Origin: Hofstenia miamia | Lineage: Eukaryota > Xenacoelomorpha > Acoela | Assembly (NCBI GenBank): GCA_004352715.1 | Contig: SCFE01000022.1 | Location: 1,455,140-1,519,139, forward strand | DNA length: 64,000 bases | Reading direction: 5' to 3' | Part shown: in pieces, positions 22,901-34,109 of the stretch | Position numbering within the stretch: position 1 is the stretch's first letter | Layout: every line of letters begins with the position of its first letter | Notes under the pieces: generated by a model | The model's database searches: none | What the model saw: only the letters and a program-made list of their open reading frames with translations | What the model was told of the DNA's origin: nothing | Translations under genes and position numbers: made by a program

Positions 22901-24010
22901 TTGGCGAAAGCTGGAGAGGCGCAACCCTCTCATGAAGCTCAAGCCTTCGGCTTCACTCCTGCTGATCAGACTCAACACAGATCAGCACTCTGTGTGCCAG
23001 GGGTCGCCAGAGGTCAAGCATGATTAAACCGGCCTTAGCGGTACACTTCTAGGGGTAGTTACGGATTTTGATCTGTTGGCACAGACTCCTCAGTCTGTCG
23101 ACTGGTAGAGTAACCCCGACCACGTAGGGTTAACCTTATGTGCAGTCTTGTAGAATTTAAAACGCGACGTTTCAAAATTATTCGCATGCACATGGTCGAA
23201 AAAGTAACATGTACATTCTTTCTCCCTAAAATTAATCTCTCTCCAAAGGTAATATTTTATACAAGTCCCCTCAAGTTAATTATAGAGACGTTCGACTGTA
23301 ATAAAATACCTGATGGCAAAAAATGACATTATTAAGCACTGGCTTTGAAACTCCGAACCCAGCGATAGTATCAGCTTCAATATCAGCACATTTACTGCTA
23401 ATACTTTGATTGTTCCTCTTGATGAATCCTTCGAGAGAATGGAATTCTGTTTTTTTCATTTTTTGAAAAACTTGCATCGAGCGTACAACTTGAACTGTCG
23501 CTCCAGTGATATCTGAGTAAAGTAAGCGAATTTGTGCTTTAATTTCTGTTTCTCCTGCAATTTTTGGATCGTGGACAAACGATGCACCCTTAGCTCCAGG
23601 AGGCATATCACCTATTATTGACAATTAATACAATAAAGAAGATTATGTATTAAAGTGCAACAACAGAAATACTTTTAATAACAGACAAATTATCTTATAT
23701 GCAATTTAATTTCCACAACGGGGAATAAAGTTTTCAGTTTTTTAAGAAACAAATATATGCACAATCACAAAATTAGTACATAAGTCATTCCATAAAACCA
23801 TATAATGATTCATGCTTAATATTTTCTGTTATAATAAAGATAAATACCGGTTGTGATATATTTCAATGCTTCAATAACGGTTGTTTTTCCACAGCCATTT
23901 TCACCAACCAGCAAAGTTAAGGGGGTATAAAATTTAATTTGTTGACGACTTTCATCATCAGCACCGAAACTACGAATGCCTTGGATGCTTAACTTTTTCA
24001 AATAGGACAT
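11356..24010 (-). CDS. RAD50: RAD50, DNA double-strand-break repair ATPase (complete, 5 exons)
   Basis: Join on the minus strand: 24010-23848, 23611-23310, 20447-17559, 12422-12200, 11675-11356. Phases close exactly to about 1298 residues (human 1312). RAD50 is the SMC-like ATPase of the MRE11-RAD50-NBS1 complex; it tethers DNA ends in the nucleus and supports end processing and checkpoint signalling. Visible parts: Walker [10 protein letters not shown] (36-44), Q-loop CHQ (about 155), a long heptad-rich coiled coil split by the zinc hook CPVC (about 673-676), signature SAGQK (about 1191-1195), Walker B LALDEP with the catalytic Glu at about 1221, and H-loop ITHD (about 1258). The start codon directly follows a splice-acceptor-like TTTCAG. 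Three introns are GT-AG; the third is GC-AG. No frameshift or stop was found, so the gene looks functional although its introns are full of transposon debris. Confidence 0.96.
12200..12422 (-). CDS. RAD50: RAD50 exon 4
   Basis: Follows GTTTAG with [18 protein letters not shown] and ends RGRCSA plus the first base of the next Gly codon, before GTACAT. It holds the second-arm base and the start of the ATPase signature. Intron 4 (11676-12199) is 524 bases and shows nothing notable. Confidence 0.94.
13244..13540 (+). repeat. 70-bp direct duplication beside a single-N join
   Basis: Bases 13244-13313 are repeated at 13471-13540. The first copy ends exactly at a single N (13314). This is the pattern expected where overlapping contig ends were joined without merging. 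Confidence 0.8.
15770..15797. repeat. (AT)n microsatellite with single N
   Basis: A dinucleotide AT tract starts right after an isolated N at 15770, a probable contig join. Confidence 0.8.
16196..16696 (+). pseudogene. LINE reverse transcriptase fragment
   Basis: The frames read [20 protein letters not shown], then after a frame change FADDTCLIN (the F/YADD catalytic box), followed by a [16 protein letters not shown] block. The typical strand of non-LTR reverse transcriptases comes next ([12 protein letters not shown]) and a final [16 protein letters not shown] segment. Stops and at least one frameshift break it. It lies antisense within RAD50 intron 3. The 5' part of the element and its 3' end are missing. 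Confidence 0.75.
16933..17208. repeat. (AT)n microsatellite around a 230-base N gap
   Basis: N from 16963 to 17192, with AT dinucleotide repeats on both sides. Confidence 0.9.
17559..20447 (-). CDS. RAD50: RAD50 exon 3 (coiled coil and zinc hook)
   Basis: A single 2889-base exon of exactly 963 codons encodes residues 156-1118. It starts [11 protein letters not shown] after TTTAG and ends LDKYYK. It contains both coiled-coil arms and the CPVC hook (codons at 18896-18885) that pairs two RAD50 molecules through zinc. Conserved text extends about 100 codons upstream of the first ATG in this frame. The donor is AAG followed by GCAAGT, a GC donor with an otherwise ideal consensus. Confidence 0.95.
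21451..22440 (+). pseudogene. hAT-like transposase-derived remnant
   Basis: Frames at 21451-21669 and 21614-22036 lead to [10 protein letters not shown], and after a gap of about 200 bases the text resumes as [10 protein letters not shown] then, shifted, [20 protein letters not shown] (about 22210-22325). The C..H block followed by hydrophobic residues resembles the CxxH motif of hAT-type transposases, and the preceding Asp lies where a catalytic Asp would be. A GTTAGT donor-like site follows the first block and TTTTTAG precedes the second, but splicing there does not keep the frame. About 90 residues normally between the blocks seem absent. The assignment rests on motif memory only. Confidence 0.45.
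22458..22590 (+). ncRNA. HDV-like self-cleaving ribozyme (predicted)
   Basis: All helices of the hepatitis-delta-type nested double pseudoknot can be drawn. P1: GGGAACC (22458-22464) with GGTTCCT (22514-22520), 7 bp including one G-U. P3: ACC (22501-22503) with GGT (22511-22513), closing loop TCCTCGC, the same loop sequence as HDV. P1.1: the CC in that loop with GG at 22521-22522. P4: AGC-ACC-CCC (22526-22536) with GGG-GGT-GCT (22552-22561), capped by a GGC-GAAA-GCC hairpin. J4/2: GAGCTAA (22562-22568), with C22565 in the place of the catalytic cytosine. P2 is long: GAGTA/TACTT, CCGTC/GACGG, CGTGC/GCGCG, AAAGGG/CCCTTT; its 3' strand (22569-22590) is continuous apart from one T. Cleavage is expected just before G22458. 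In other genomes such ribozymes mark the 5' ends of non-LTR retrotransposons. It is antisense to RAD50. This is a hand-drawn fold, not a computed one. Confidence 0.82.
22591..23130 (+). mobile_element. GC-rich segment downstream of the ribozyme, probable retroelement 5' region
   Basis: From 22458 to about 23130 the base composition jumps to far more G+C than any neighbouring DNA, then returns to AT-rich. It follows the ribozyme directly. The only long frame (22647-22856, starting MCAMRMWGG) matches nothing I know. It contains compact hairpin potential, for example AAGCCTTCGGCTT (about 22944-22956) and CAGACTCCTCAGTCTG (about 23082-23097). I see no endonuclease or reverse transcriptase, so this may be a 5' UTR fragment or a short non-autonomous element. 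Confidence 0.5.
23310..23611 (-). CDS. RAD50: RAD50 exon 2
   Basis: Starts after AATAATAG and continues codon 55 as GGT, then DMPPGAKG. It ends CATCAG before GTATTT at the conserved NNVIFCHQ segment (Q-loop). Phase 1 to phase 0, 302 bases. Intron 1 (23612-23847) is 236 bases. Confidence 0.94.
23848..24010 (-). CDS. RAD50: RAD50 exon 1 (Walker A)
   Basis: Encodes residues 1-54 plus the first base of codon 55. The exon ends ACCG before GTATTT. It holds the amino-terminal ATPase lobe with Walker A. Upstream on the minus strand is TTTCAG directly before ATG. Confidence 0.94.
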
Positions 24011-24068
24011 CTGAAATTATAATAATGTTATATTAACAATTCAGCCTCAAAAAAGGAAAGTAGCCCAC

Positions 24069-24092
24069 TATATATATATATATATATATATA
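24069..24092. repeat. (TA)n microsatellite
   Basis: AT dinucleotide tract upstream of RAD50 exon 1, into which a Tc1-like element appears inserted. Confidence 0.85.
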
Positions 24093-24391
24093 GTTGTGTT
24101 CAAAATTATTCAACCCCCACTGCAGTAAAGTGTTTTAGCAAGTTTGACATTTATTTTTTATCTTGTTTATATTCAGAACAAATAAGTACTTGTGAAATAG
24201 ACAAATGCAACTTAAATTACAACAATATTTTTCGTAACATACCAACAAATGTCTTTTCTGTGATTACGTCATTGACAAAATTATTCAACCCCTTAGTCAC
24301 ATATGTCTTCAGTACTTAGTACAACACCCTTTGGCAGTAATAACGTCCTTCAGACGTGAAACATAGCTTGACACAAGTTTCTTGCAGCGNN
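24092..24391 (-). mobile_element. Tc1-like transposon, 3' end, running into a gap
   Basis: The terminal sequence AGTTGTGTTCAAAATTATTC begins at 24092 after a TA tract. On the minus strand the end of the transposase reads VSSYVSRLKDVITAKGCCTK before a stop, the usual Tc1 C-terminus. The body lies in the N gap (24390-24955). Confidence 0.7.
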
Positions 24392-24955
24392 NNNNNNNNN
24401 NNNNNNNNNNNNNNNNNNNNNNNNNNNNNNNNNNNNNNNNNNNNNNNNNNNNNNNNNNNNNNNNNNNNNNNNNNNNNNNNNNNNNNNNNNNNNNNNNNNN
24501 NNNNNNNNNNNNNNNNNNNNNNNNNNNNNNNNNNNNNNNNNNNNNNNNNNNNNNNNNNNNNNNNNNNNNNNNNNNNNNNNNNNNNNNNNNNNNNNNNNNN
24601 NNNNNNNNNNNNNNNNNNNNNNNNNNNNNNNNNNNNNNNNNNNNNNNNNNNNNNNNNNNNNNNNNNNNNNNNNNNNNNNNNNNNNNNNNNNNNNNNNNNN
24701 NNNNNNNNNNNNNNNNNNNNNNNNNNNNNNNNNNNNNNNNNNNNNNNNNNNNNNNNNNNNNNNNNNNNNNNNNNNNNNNNNNNNNNNNNNNNNNNNNNNN
24801 NNNNNNNNNNNNNNNNNNNNNNNNNNNNNNNNNNNNNNNNNNNNNNNNNNNNNNNNNNNNNNNNNNNNNNNNNNNNNNNNNNNNNNNNNNNNNNNNNNNN
24901 NNNNNNNNNNNNNNNNNNNNNNNNNNNNNNNNNNNNNNNNNNNNNNNNNNNNNNN
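24390..24955. other. N gap (566 bases)
   Basis: Unsequenced. It is bordered on the left by a Tc1-like transposase end, and a second copy of that element's terminus lies at 24999 on the right. Confidence 0.99.
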
Positions 24956-24998
24956 CTGCGGGAGTAATGACAAAACAAAAATTATAATATATATATAC

Positions 24999-25117
24999 AG
25001 TTGTGTTCAAAATTATTCAACCCCCACTGCAGTAAAGTGTTTTAGCAAGTTTGACATTTATTTTTTATCTTGTTTATATTCAGAACAAATAAGTACTTGT
25101 GAAATAGACAAATGCAA
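24999..25117. repeat. Second copy of Tc1-like terminus (119 bp)
   Basis: Identical or nearly so to 24092-24210 and in the same orientation, then the sequence diverges. Inverted orientation would be expected for the two ends of one element, so this is either a truncated second copy or an assembly effect of the gap. Confidence 0.85.
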
Positions 25118-28100
25118 ACAATGTGTACATAGCGACATATGAAAAAATGAATGGAATTCATTGGTGTATGACAATGGCGGACTGCCATACAACTTTTACA
25201 GATGCATGCATAATCCGGCAAGATACAGGCGCGTTATGAATTCGCATGAAAAATTGTTGCAACTCGGAAATAATATTTCGAATACAATACCAAAAGTGAC
25301 CTAATAAAGTCTGTGAAAGTAAAAAATTTATGTTTGACTTAGTAAGCACATTTTGACTAAGTTTCAAATTCAGATGCATTGCTTGTAAGGTGTAGGTCTG
25401 AGGACACAGAAGCCTGTCTAAATTATAATTAATAAACATGTATTTTGTGGTCCATTGTAGGCCCAGGCAACCGGACCCAACACGAGAGTATCAAATTCCA
25501 TATTTAATTATAAATTTCACATGATCAGATAATTGAAGCTAATTGAAATGATAACTAGATGCTGTTGCTAAAGAATATACAATTATCAACTAATAAAGTA
25601 TATTTGAGAGTGTATACAGATGTCAAAAGATGAATATGTATTCAGACAGATATCAATATTATCAATCTAGAACTTGCAGTTGATCTATGGACAATGGGAC
25701 ATCATGACTTTCAAATATTTTATCATGGCTAGGCTTTAAAAATTATTGCTTGTAGAACTACAATTTAATATTGGTTCAATTATGAAGTTTTTTTGGAGTT
25801 GTTTATTAAACAATCATAAATATTTTTTAAAAGCTGAAATTGGTAATAAAATCTAGTGATTTGTAATTTTTTATAGTTTGATTTTATTTAAATATTCTAG
25901 TATGTGCTAATTAAGTCAATAGTTATAGACAAAATTGATTGTTTGTAACGTGTAAGAAATTAATTCAAATTATAGTAGCATTTTTCTAAATTCTATTAAG
26001 CAGAGTGGTACCAAGGCTTTGCTAACACATAGGGAAGGCAGAACTGGGTTAAGTTTTCGGCGCAGTTCAATATCGAATAATTACAAACTTAAGGGTTAAA
26101 TTCAAACTATCATAAGGCATAGATATGCTGTAACAGACAATATTATAATTATAATTGTTGAGAAAATTTATTTCCTCATAATTATAAATAGGCTATTTCC
26201 AAAACAAGAACATTTTAATACGTGTTGTGATGAGGAAAGAAGTTGCTATGAAGTGAATGTTGAGAATTGTATTGAGATTCGTGTTTGCTGTCAAGTATTT
26301 ACATAGTATATATGCAGATGATTTAATTAACACCTATTAAATGTATTTGAAACCTTTACATATATGATAATTATAGCACAAGTCATAAGTTTTGAGAAGT
26401 TTCATGTCATGGTTAACTAATGTAAATGTAATGGATGTATGTAACATTTGTAAGTAAGCTCTAAATATGTATATGTTAATCATATTTTTTGAAGAACACT
26501 GAAATGATTGAGTAATATGAATAAATTATTCTCAATATTTAAATCTAATAATAAAGGATTTACAACAATTTTGTTTTAATGTAATAATGCATACATCCAC
26601 AATAAAAAACTTTTAAAGAATTGCTGGGATCAGACATTGGTGATCTACTGTCAACGCACTGTAGAGCAACTCAACCACAAAAAGTTGAAGTAACGAAGTG
26701 CAAAATACGCCTTAGAAATTTTGCTGGAGCTCCCATGCAATGCTGTCCCAAGAATGTTGTAGATGCTTCTGCTGAGGAACTTAGGCTGGATCTCAGAGCA
26801 GTAGTCGAAAAATGTATTGAAAACCTAAAAGTTATCTCAATATGAAGAAGCCTACGAAAATTTTCTAAATATTAATTGCACTAATGAAGAAAATAGTATG
26901 AAGTACATTGATTACAATATGTTATATTTGTATAATTTCACAGCAATCATTACTCACTGGTATGCATTACCAAGGCTATTCAGACAAATTCAACATTACA
27001 CTATATCATGATTCTATTATTGGGTATCACAGTAAGTCTCAGTTATTCCTGAAATTTTCTCAAATATTGTCTAATGTCAACTGCTATTGGCTAGATGGTT
27101 CCAATCCAATAGCTGGTACTGTGGAAATCGGTGTTAAACTTTATAGAAGTCATGTTTGTAAGACTTGTGTTCGTCCACGATATTTTCCCAACTTAATTTA
27201 AGCATTAAATTATGTTGATATCGAAACATATTTGTTCAAGCCGAGGAAAAATAACCAAAATTTGGGCATTTGAGTTAAGTTAACTGACATTGCTTGAGCT
27301 AGAACTTTTGCAAAGAGCCAATGTGTAACAGAAGACCAAGAAAAAATGAGTGCCGAGAATGTGCATCCCAGTTAGTTATCTCCATACTTAATATGTGAGA
27401 AGGAGAAAGCTCCCATTATCAAAACAGACACTAATTATAAGCCACATCTGAAAAAACGCAAACTTAAGAAAAGTTCCATTACATTTGACAAAAAAAATAT
27501 ATTCCGAAATAATTTGGTATCTAGAAACCAAGAGAGTGTCCACCTCTGATGATAAATCCTCTTGTTTTACAAACAGCCAGTGATCTCGATGAACTGCCCA
27601 CAATATCAAAGAATCCTTATGTCATGTTTATAATCTTGCCCGAAACTCGAAATTTTGAAAGGCTCATTATGTCTAATGGAATTCCGATGAAGAAATTAAA
27701 AATATGTCCAGGTTGCAAAAAACTCATATACTGGTAGATAATCATATTGACGACTCAATTTTTTTTAATTCAGAACATGTTGGCCTAGAAAATCAATTGA
27801 ACCTGAAATTGTGGACAAAATGGAAGCATGCAAATATGTGAAACACTATGAGGTCACAAATTGCGATTTTTAAGAGTTAGTGGATGAATACGTAGACTGT
27901 TTAGCATCTAAAATTGTTTTGAAAGACACGTTTTATCTTTTTCTTAAAGACTTTTATAAATATGATGAAAGAAAGACTAGGGAAATTATTAAATGATTTA
28001 TACATATTTGCAAAAATGTCGCAATATTTCTCAGATTCAAAAAAAATTCAATTGAGATTAGAAATACAATCCGCAATCACAGCAATATCTGTGCAATGTA

Positions 28101-31100
28101 CTCAAAGTTTTCAGCTTCAGGCTGAATAATTAACAACATACAATTGATCTTTACTAAAACTGTCCTTCTAAAAGTAGTCCTTACATCGATTGGAACCAAT
28201 ATGGGTGTGATAATCATAATTATTGCATTTTTAAACAAAGAAAAATCTAAGGTGTACAACGACATTATAAACATGAAGGATACATAGCGACACATTATAA
28301 GTATGGAGTTGTACATAGAGCATTTAACCCTTTGTACTAGAAATTTTGAGGCAATATACCTGAAATAGTCTTAAGCAAAATAATAATCTTTAATAATAGA
28401 AAAGCTGGTGGCCATATATCTGAAGCGGTTTTAAGTAAAGAACCGGTGTTCTATAGAAGAAAATCAAATGTAGACATCGCTTACATCGTTCAAAGGTAAA
28501 ATAATAGTTTACTATTCTACAAAAAAGAACAAAAAATTAGGTACAAAAAACAAAGAACAGTGAGAAAAATTCCGCTTTAATAAAATTCAATAAACTATTT
28601 TTTAGTGGCATTGTATTTTGTGAAAAATAGCCACCTATAGAACTTCATAAAATACATGACATAAATTTAATTATATCTTCGTGTAAGATACCTGACATTT
28701 TGATAATACATCTGATAATACATTTTAATACAGTCCCGGAAGGTATACATTAATTAGTATTTTTTTGCCATACTCTACAATTTAAATAGTTTTGTTAATA
28801 TTGATGCAACGATGGTTTCAAATTATCGCCCTGTTGCAAATTTGTCGTTTGTCGGTATATATTTAAGCAATATAGCATATAAAACCACGAAGTCATGTAA
28901 TAATAATTATCTTTAACTAAAAAATAACAAAATAAAATCGTATAATTAAGCAAATCTATACACATTTGGCTTAAATATATAGCGCGTGCTATCGGTCTAT
29001 ATCAATTATATTTTAAACTTTTTGAGTATTTTATTGTCTTTCCGATCGTTTTTACCCGAAATTAGTGTTTACTTTGTCCGTGTGTCGCTATTCTACAAGT
29101 TCGCCATTTAATGAAATTTTATTGGAAAACTTCTTTGCAAGTCTATATAAATACGGGAATTCAAAAATTCAATGATGAACAATTTAAAGTTAATTCTCTT
29201 TTTCAATTTGCAAAAAGTTTTTTAGATTCATGTTATGTGTCTTTAATTGCAGATCTGTAAATCATTATTATAGTGTTTAGATAAATATAAATCATCATCA
29301 TCATCATATATTTTTGTAAATACTGCAAATATGAAATATGTATTGCATAGCTGGGCTCCAAAACACGAATCAACACAAACGAATTCAAGCTAAATGTAAA
29401 AGATATTATTAATCGTCTCAATAAAAATATAATCCGTATTCTAAAAAGCTGCATAAGCTAATGATTCTATCAAATATAGTAATATTAAATGAAAACGAAA
29501 ACGAAAAACGAGCATTCCGCAGAGCAAGTATTCAAATTTGTACGAATCTATTTACCATTCCAAGAATTTGGGAAAATTGAAATACTGCATTACTAAACAG
29601 ACACTGTTTAATTTCAAATCAGGATTTTAAAAAGAAATCGAAGATTACTAAAATAACGTATTTCGTAGACACCCAAAAATAAAGAAAATACATTTACCTG
29701 ATTTGATTAACATTAACAAGACTTTGTGAGCTGAATTCAAGTTTAAATTTACTGTGATCCATACAGGGTTTTTTGAGTGCATGAAATTTTAAGATCAAAT
29801 GATCTCATAAAACTTGATTAGAGAAACTCAGAAGAGTAATCATTAGCACTTAAAGTTGAACTTCCTCATAAATATTGAAAACAATCACCTATTTAACACT
29901 TCAGTTTATATATATAAATATGTTACTAAAAGTAAAATAGAGGTGCTGACTAATTTACTAACATTTCATTTTCATTAAGTAAGAACAATTGTGAAGTCAT
30001 TTATTTAGAAATAACTACAAACAACATTAAGTAACTGCAATGAAATGTAATCACACACTATGAGAGTTGAATAGCAGAAATTTTCAAAATCACATACCCA
30101 TGATATGCCATCTTCCTCTCTTGCAGCAGCAATGTTCATATACCAACCTCTTTGTCATAGAAGGCAGGGAGAAACCTACGCAAATAGATTTGTGTAGGAT
30201 AGGCCAAGCAAGTCTAGAAATGAGCCATAAGAAGCTTAATGTTCATAATCCTATTATTTACACATCAGTTACACACACTGCTTCATTTATGCTCCCTGAT
30301 TAGTACAGTACACAAGGGGTAAGTTTAGTTCTAAAGGGAGTAGTCCAATGTCTTCTACTCCCTTTAAAACCTTATATACTTATGATGCTCTTGTCTTATC
30401 TCAGTAGTTAAGACTGAATGAAGGAGGTTCCTATGGGACACCCTGAAGTTCTTGTAACACCTATGACTATTTGCCATGTGATAATTAAGTGATTCTATTG
30501 GACATCATCATTTGATGGAATATTTTTGACAAAGTTAAATTGAAAAAATTAATTTTTTTACAAAGATTTATTTTCGTTTTCCAGTATTGGTGCAAAGTGA
30601 TATAATTGATGACATGCAGGGTTTTCGAGTTTGAGTTTTTACATTTCAAGTTTGAGTTTGAGTATTTTTTTAAATAAAATTCTGTGTTCAATCAAATTTT
30701 TTTTCAAATTCCGAGTTTTTTAGCATAAGAAACATTTATTTTACAATAATTTTAATATAAAAAAATAATTTTTTTGATTGGTATGAAAATGGATATTTAA
30801 AATTTTTTAATGTTTATGGTATTTTCAAGTGGATTTTTGAATGAGTTCAAGTTCAAGTTTCAATGATTTCTCTTCTGAGTTTTTCTGATCAAGTTTTGTG
30901 AGCTTATTTGAGTTCAAGTTCTTAACATTTAGAGTACAGACTTAAATTAATTTTTTTGATGAAGATTTTATTTTTTATCAAGGTGAGGTATTTGCTTCTG
31001 TTAATATAGTTATGACATGTTCATTATAACAATGTTTTTAATTATGTAATGCTGCATTAAGGAAAATAATTCATAGATCCAAAACCCCAATATTTCAAAT

Positions 31101-31960
31101 AAAAAAATAATGTGTTATTTGCATTAGAGCATGTTTCCTAATGAATTAATATTGATTAAAGAAAACATGCAATGGATAAAAAACAGCAATTTCTTTACCA
31201 ATAGTTTATAAATCATACTAAATATAAAAGCACACATTACACAATGACTCCATGTGATGGGTGTCTTAAGACATGTTTATTGTAACAATGCTAAATCATG
31301 CAACAAGGAATATAATTGATAGAGGCAAAACTTGTTTTCTGGTAATATCCAAACACAAAGGGGAGAATATTTTGCTAAACTTAAACACTATACTCACATG
31401 AAATGTACATTTTCAAAAACAAGATAGAAATATCTGCCAAAGCATATGAAATATACCATTGATAAATCAATAAAAAATTGAATAGTCTGATATACATGAC
31501 AAAGGCAAGCTTTTTTTCACCAATATCCAAAATAAAAAATGGAATAAATATTTGCAGTGCTTAGGCATTACATGTTGTATATGAGCTGTTTTTCTGCAGA
31601 CCAAGTTGTTAGTTGCTTCACCACATCTAGCAAATTTTCACAGAGATATCACCATTTATTTTTATAGTGGATGCAGGAAATCATAACACTCAAACTTGTT
31701 ATCCAGATTATTCAGTACATTGTAATGTGATGTATCCATAATAGTAATTACATTAATTCATCCTCCAAAATTACGCATGCTTCTTTGTTGAATTAACCAT
31801 TCTAAACTTGTAAAATGTTTGTAAATAGGTAAGCAAAGTTAATTAATAGTGTATTATTCAGATACAAGAAATACAAGTGCATGGTATTTAGAAGACAAGT
31901 TGCTACAAATTTTGAGAAAACAACTGTCTTTTAATTAAGCTGATGTATCCATAATAGTAA
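25118..31960. other. AT-rich stretch without recognised genes
   Basis: Short frames at 26621-26845, 26908-27201 and 27549-27737 (plus) have coding-like residue content; the last contains CPGCKKL. They link to no domain I know and are separated by stops. They may be fragments of one decayed mobile element. Bases 30620-30960 hold many dispersed GAGTTTGAGTTT/TTCAAGTT words of low complexity. Short CATCATCAT repeats lie at 29274-29288. Confidence 0.4.
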
Positions 31961-32620
31961 TGTAGAGTCACTCAGGGCCCTTTATTTATTTTTACTTATT
32001 GGCACTCTCTTTAATTAATTTGGTGCTATTTACATTATTAACTTAGTGATTTTTACTGATTTTCAGTGTTTTGAACTTAGTTTTCAAATTTGTTATAATT
32101 GTCCCCTTGATTCAAGAGTACGTGTATATTGCTCATTTAATTTGCAAGGGAATAAAGTGAGTTTTGTAAACAGTAAATATTTACCTTTTTCTTTGTATAA
32201 AATAGGGAACTCATTGTTGCCAATGTCAAAGAAATTTCACTCTCACTGGATAACATTTGCTTCTTTACTTACTCTATATTTCTAACCCTTTTTAGCCGTG
32301 TTATTAATATGATAAGTATCTGCTTGTAAGATCTGGCGATAATGTAGAGGAACTCCACTGTGCCTGGGGCAATAACTCACTTCTTGACATATGTGAGCCC
32401 ATATTGTGGTCACTTTAAGGCTATGCATAGGTATAGGGAATACAAAAGCTTTCAATTCAATCAATCATACATGCACTTAACAACACACTATGCAAATATA
32501 AAATGCAGTTGGCATATGTGAATACATATGAACTGCCAATCTTCATTTTTTTTAGAGTACAGGCTGTGATGGTAATCTTTTGCAACCTTCATACCACTTG
32601 ATCTGCTAGACATGCCCCAC
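31961..32620 (+). repeat. Diverged Ty3-type LTR fragment, plus orientation
   Basis: It starts TGTAGAGTCACTCAGGG, exactly as the LTR at 36128, and follows it with the same order of blocks: a GTCCCCTTGAT segment, TTTAATTTGCAAGGGAA, and a GTGGTC...AAAGCTTTCAATT...ACATGCACTTA region. It is much diverged and fades out by about 32620. No internal region of this copy is seen to its right. Confidence 0.6.
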
Positions 32621-34109
32621 AATTCTACAGTAATGCATTTATTCACCTATCCAAAATTACTTGTGCACCAAAACACTGTTGCATTTCTACATGACAAATT
32701 GAGAGATTTGATAAAAGTAATCATTTATTGGTTTGTAAGGTTTCCTTCTGAAAAGCCAATGTTATGAAAATTGTGTTTGCTTTTAGATATGATGAGAGAG
32801 ACAGTGAAAATTTTCCTTTGATTGATGTACTGTAATAATGTATATTTTGTCATCCAAAAAATGAATAGTTCTTTAATATAGTCAATGTTGTTGTATGAAT
32901 TTCATGCATCATCATTGATAAAACATCCAACTGCATGTTACATGTTTATCTACTTTTGCACCCTTTTTCACCTTATTTCATTTATGACTTTGTGTGGCTA
33001 CATACATTACTGGGATTTTCTGCTTTTTTACTTTAATGTGTAAATACAATGAAACATTCATTATTCATAGTTGATAACAATTTTTTAAATCAATAGATAT
33101 GATTTCCAATTGTTAAATTTGTAACCTCTGTGATGCCTTTGCCATTCTAAATATATCAGTTTGTAAATAGTGTATTATTCACATGCAAAAATATAGATTC
33201 ATGGTATTTAAAAGATAGAATTTCAAGGAAAATACAAAGTAATATTATACATAGCAAACACAATGTCTATAAAATCACCTAACCATAAGAAACTCTACAG
33301 GTTTGGAAAAATTTAATTCATGCTCTTTGGTAAATACCATCTAAATGACACAACAAAGCAAAAATTAGTGTGTATAATTTATAGTTTCAATAAGCTACTA
33401 GTTATAAAAGTAGTAAATTTAGAGTGCATGTGATTAAACAAAATATAAATCATAGCAAAAATCAATTGAGTTTAAAGCAAAAAGTGTGTACATTGGAAAG
33501 AGATAATACATCAATGAATATAGTTGAATAAATCAATAATGCATAAGTGTTTAGAGCAAAAATATGTACAGTGGAAAGAGAAATATTAAAATGTAAAACA
33601 CATAAAGGCATACCAAACATGCATGATGGAAAAGACAAATAATACACCAATGTTTTTAGATAAAATAATAAATGGAAAAATGTATATAATATACCTTGTT
33701 ATTTTGCATACAGATGTATTTGAAATCTCCAGTCTACTTCATTCTGCTTTTTTAAAGTAGCAATGAAGCAGATAGTTGATTAGTCAAGAATCAATTCCTC
33801 AGTTCAAAAAGCCATTGTCACCCACAATCTCTAAAATGTTAAGATAATTAGGTGAAAATTTGCACTTGTCTTTTGTAAAATATCACCTGATCACTTCAAT
33901 TCTCCTCAAGTCAAAAACACTACTTTCTAAACTGTGTGATGGGGGTGAGTCAACAATTATCCATGAAAAAGCATCTCCTCTTATTCCATTTGCTAAAATT
34001 AATTAATTCCACATATACAGTATTTGTAAAAACATGGGTTTCACACACACTAGCACAAAATAAATCAAGTGCATAGTTAGAACACTAATAGACATATTAT
34101 TCATAATTC
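32621..34109. other. Unassigned stretch between two head-to-head LTRs
   Basis: AT-rich, no open frame or domain recognised. It may hold decayed LTR ends. Confidence 0.4.

Larger units (their letters stand above)
20448..23309 (-). other. RAD50 intron 2 (2.86 kb, GT-AG)
   Basis: It contains a hAT-like transposase remnant and the GC-rich ribozyme-bearing segment, both on the plus strand, so antisense to RAD50. Bases 20448-21240 are AT-rich with nothing recognised. Confidence 0.85.
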
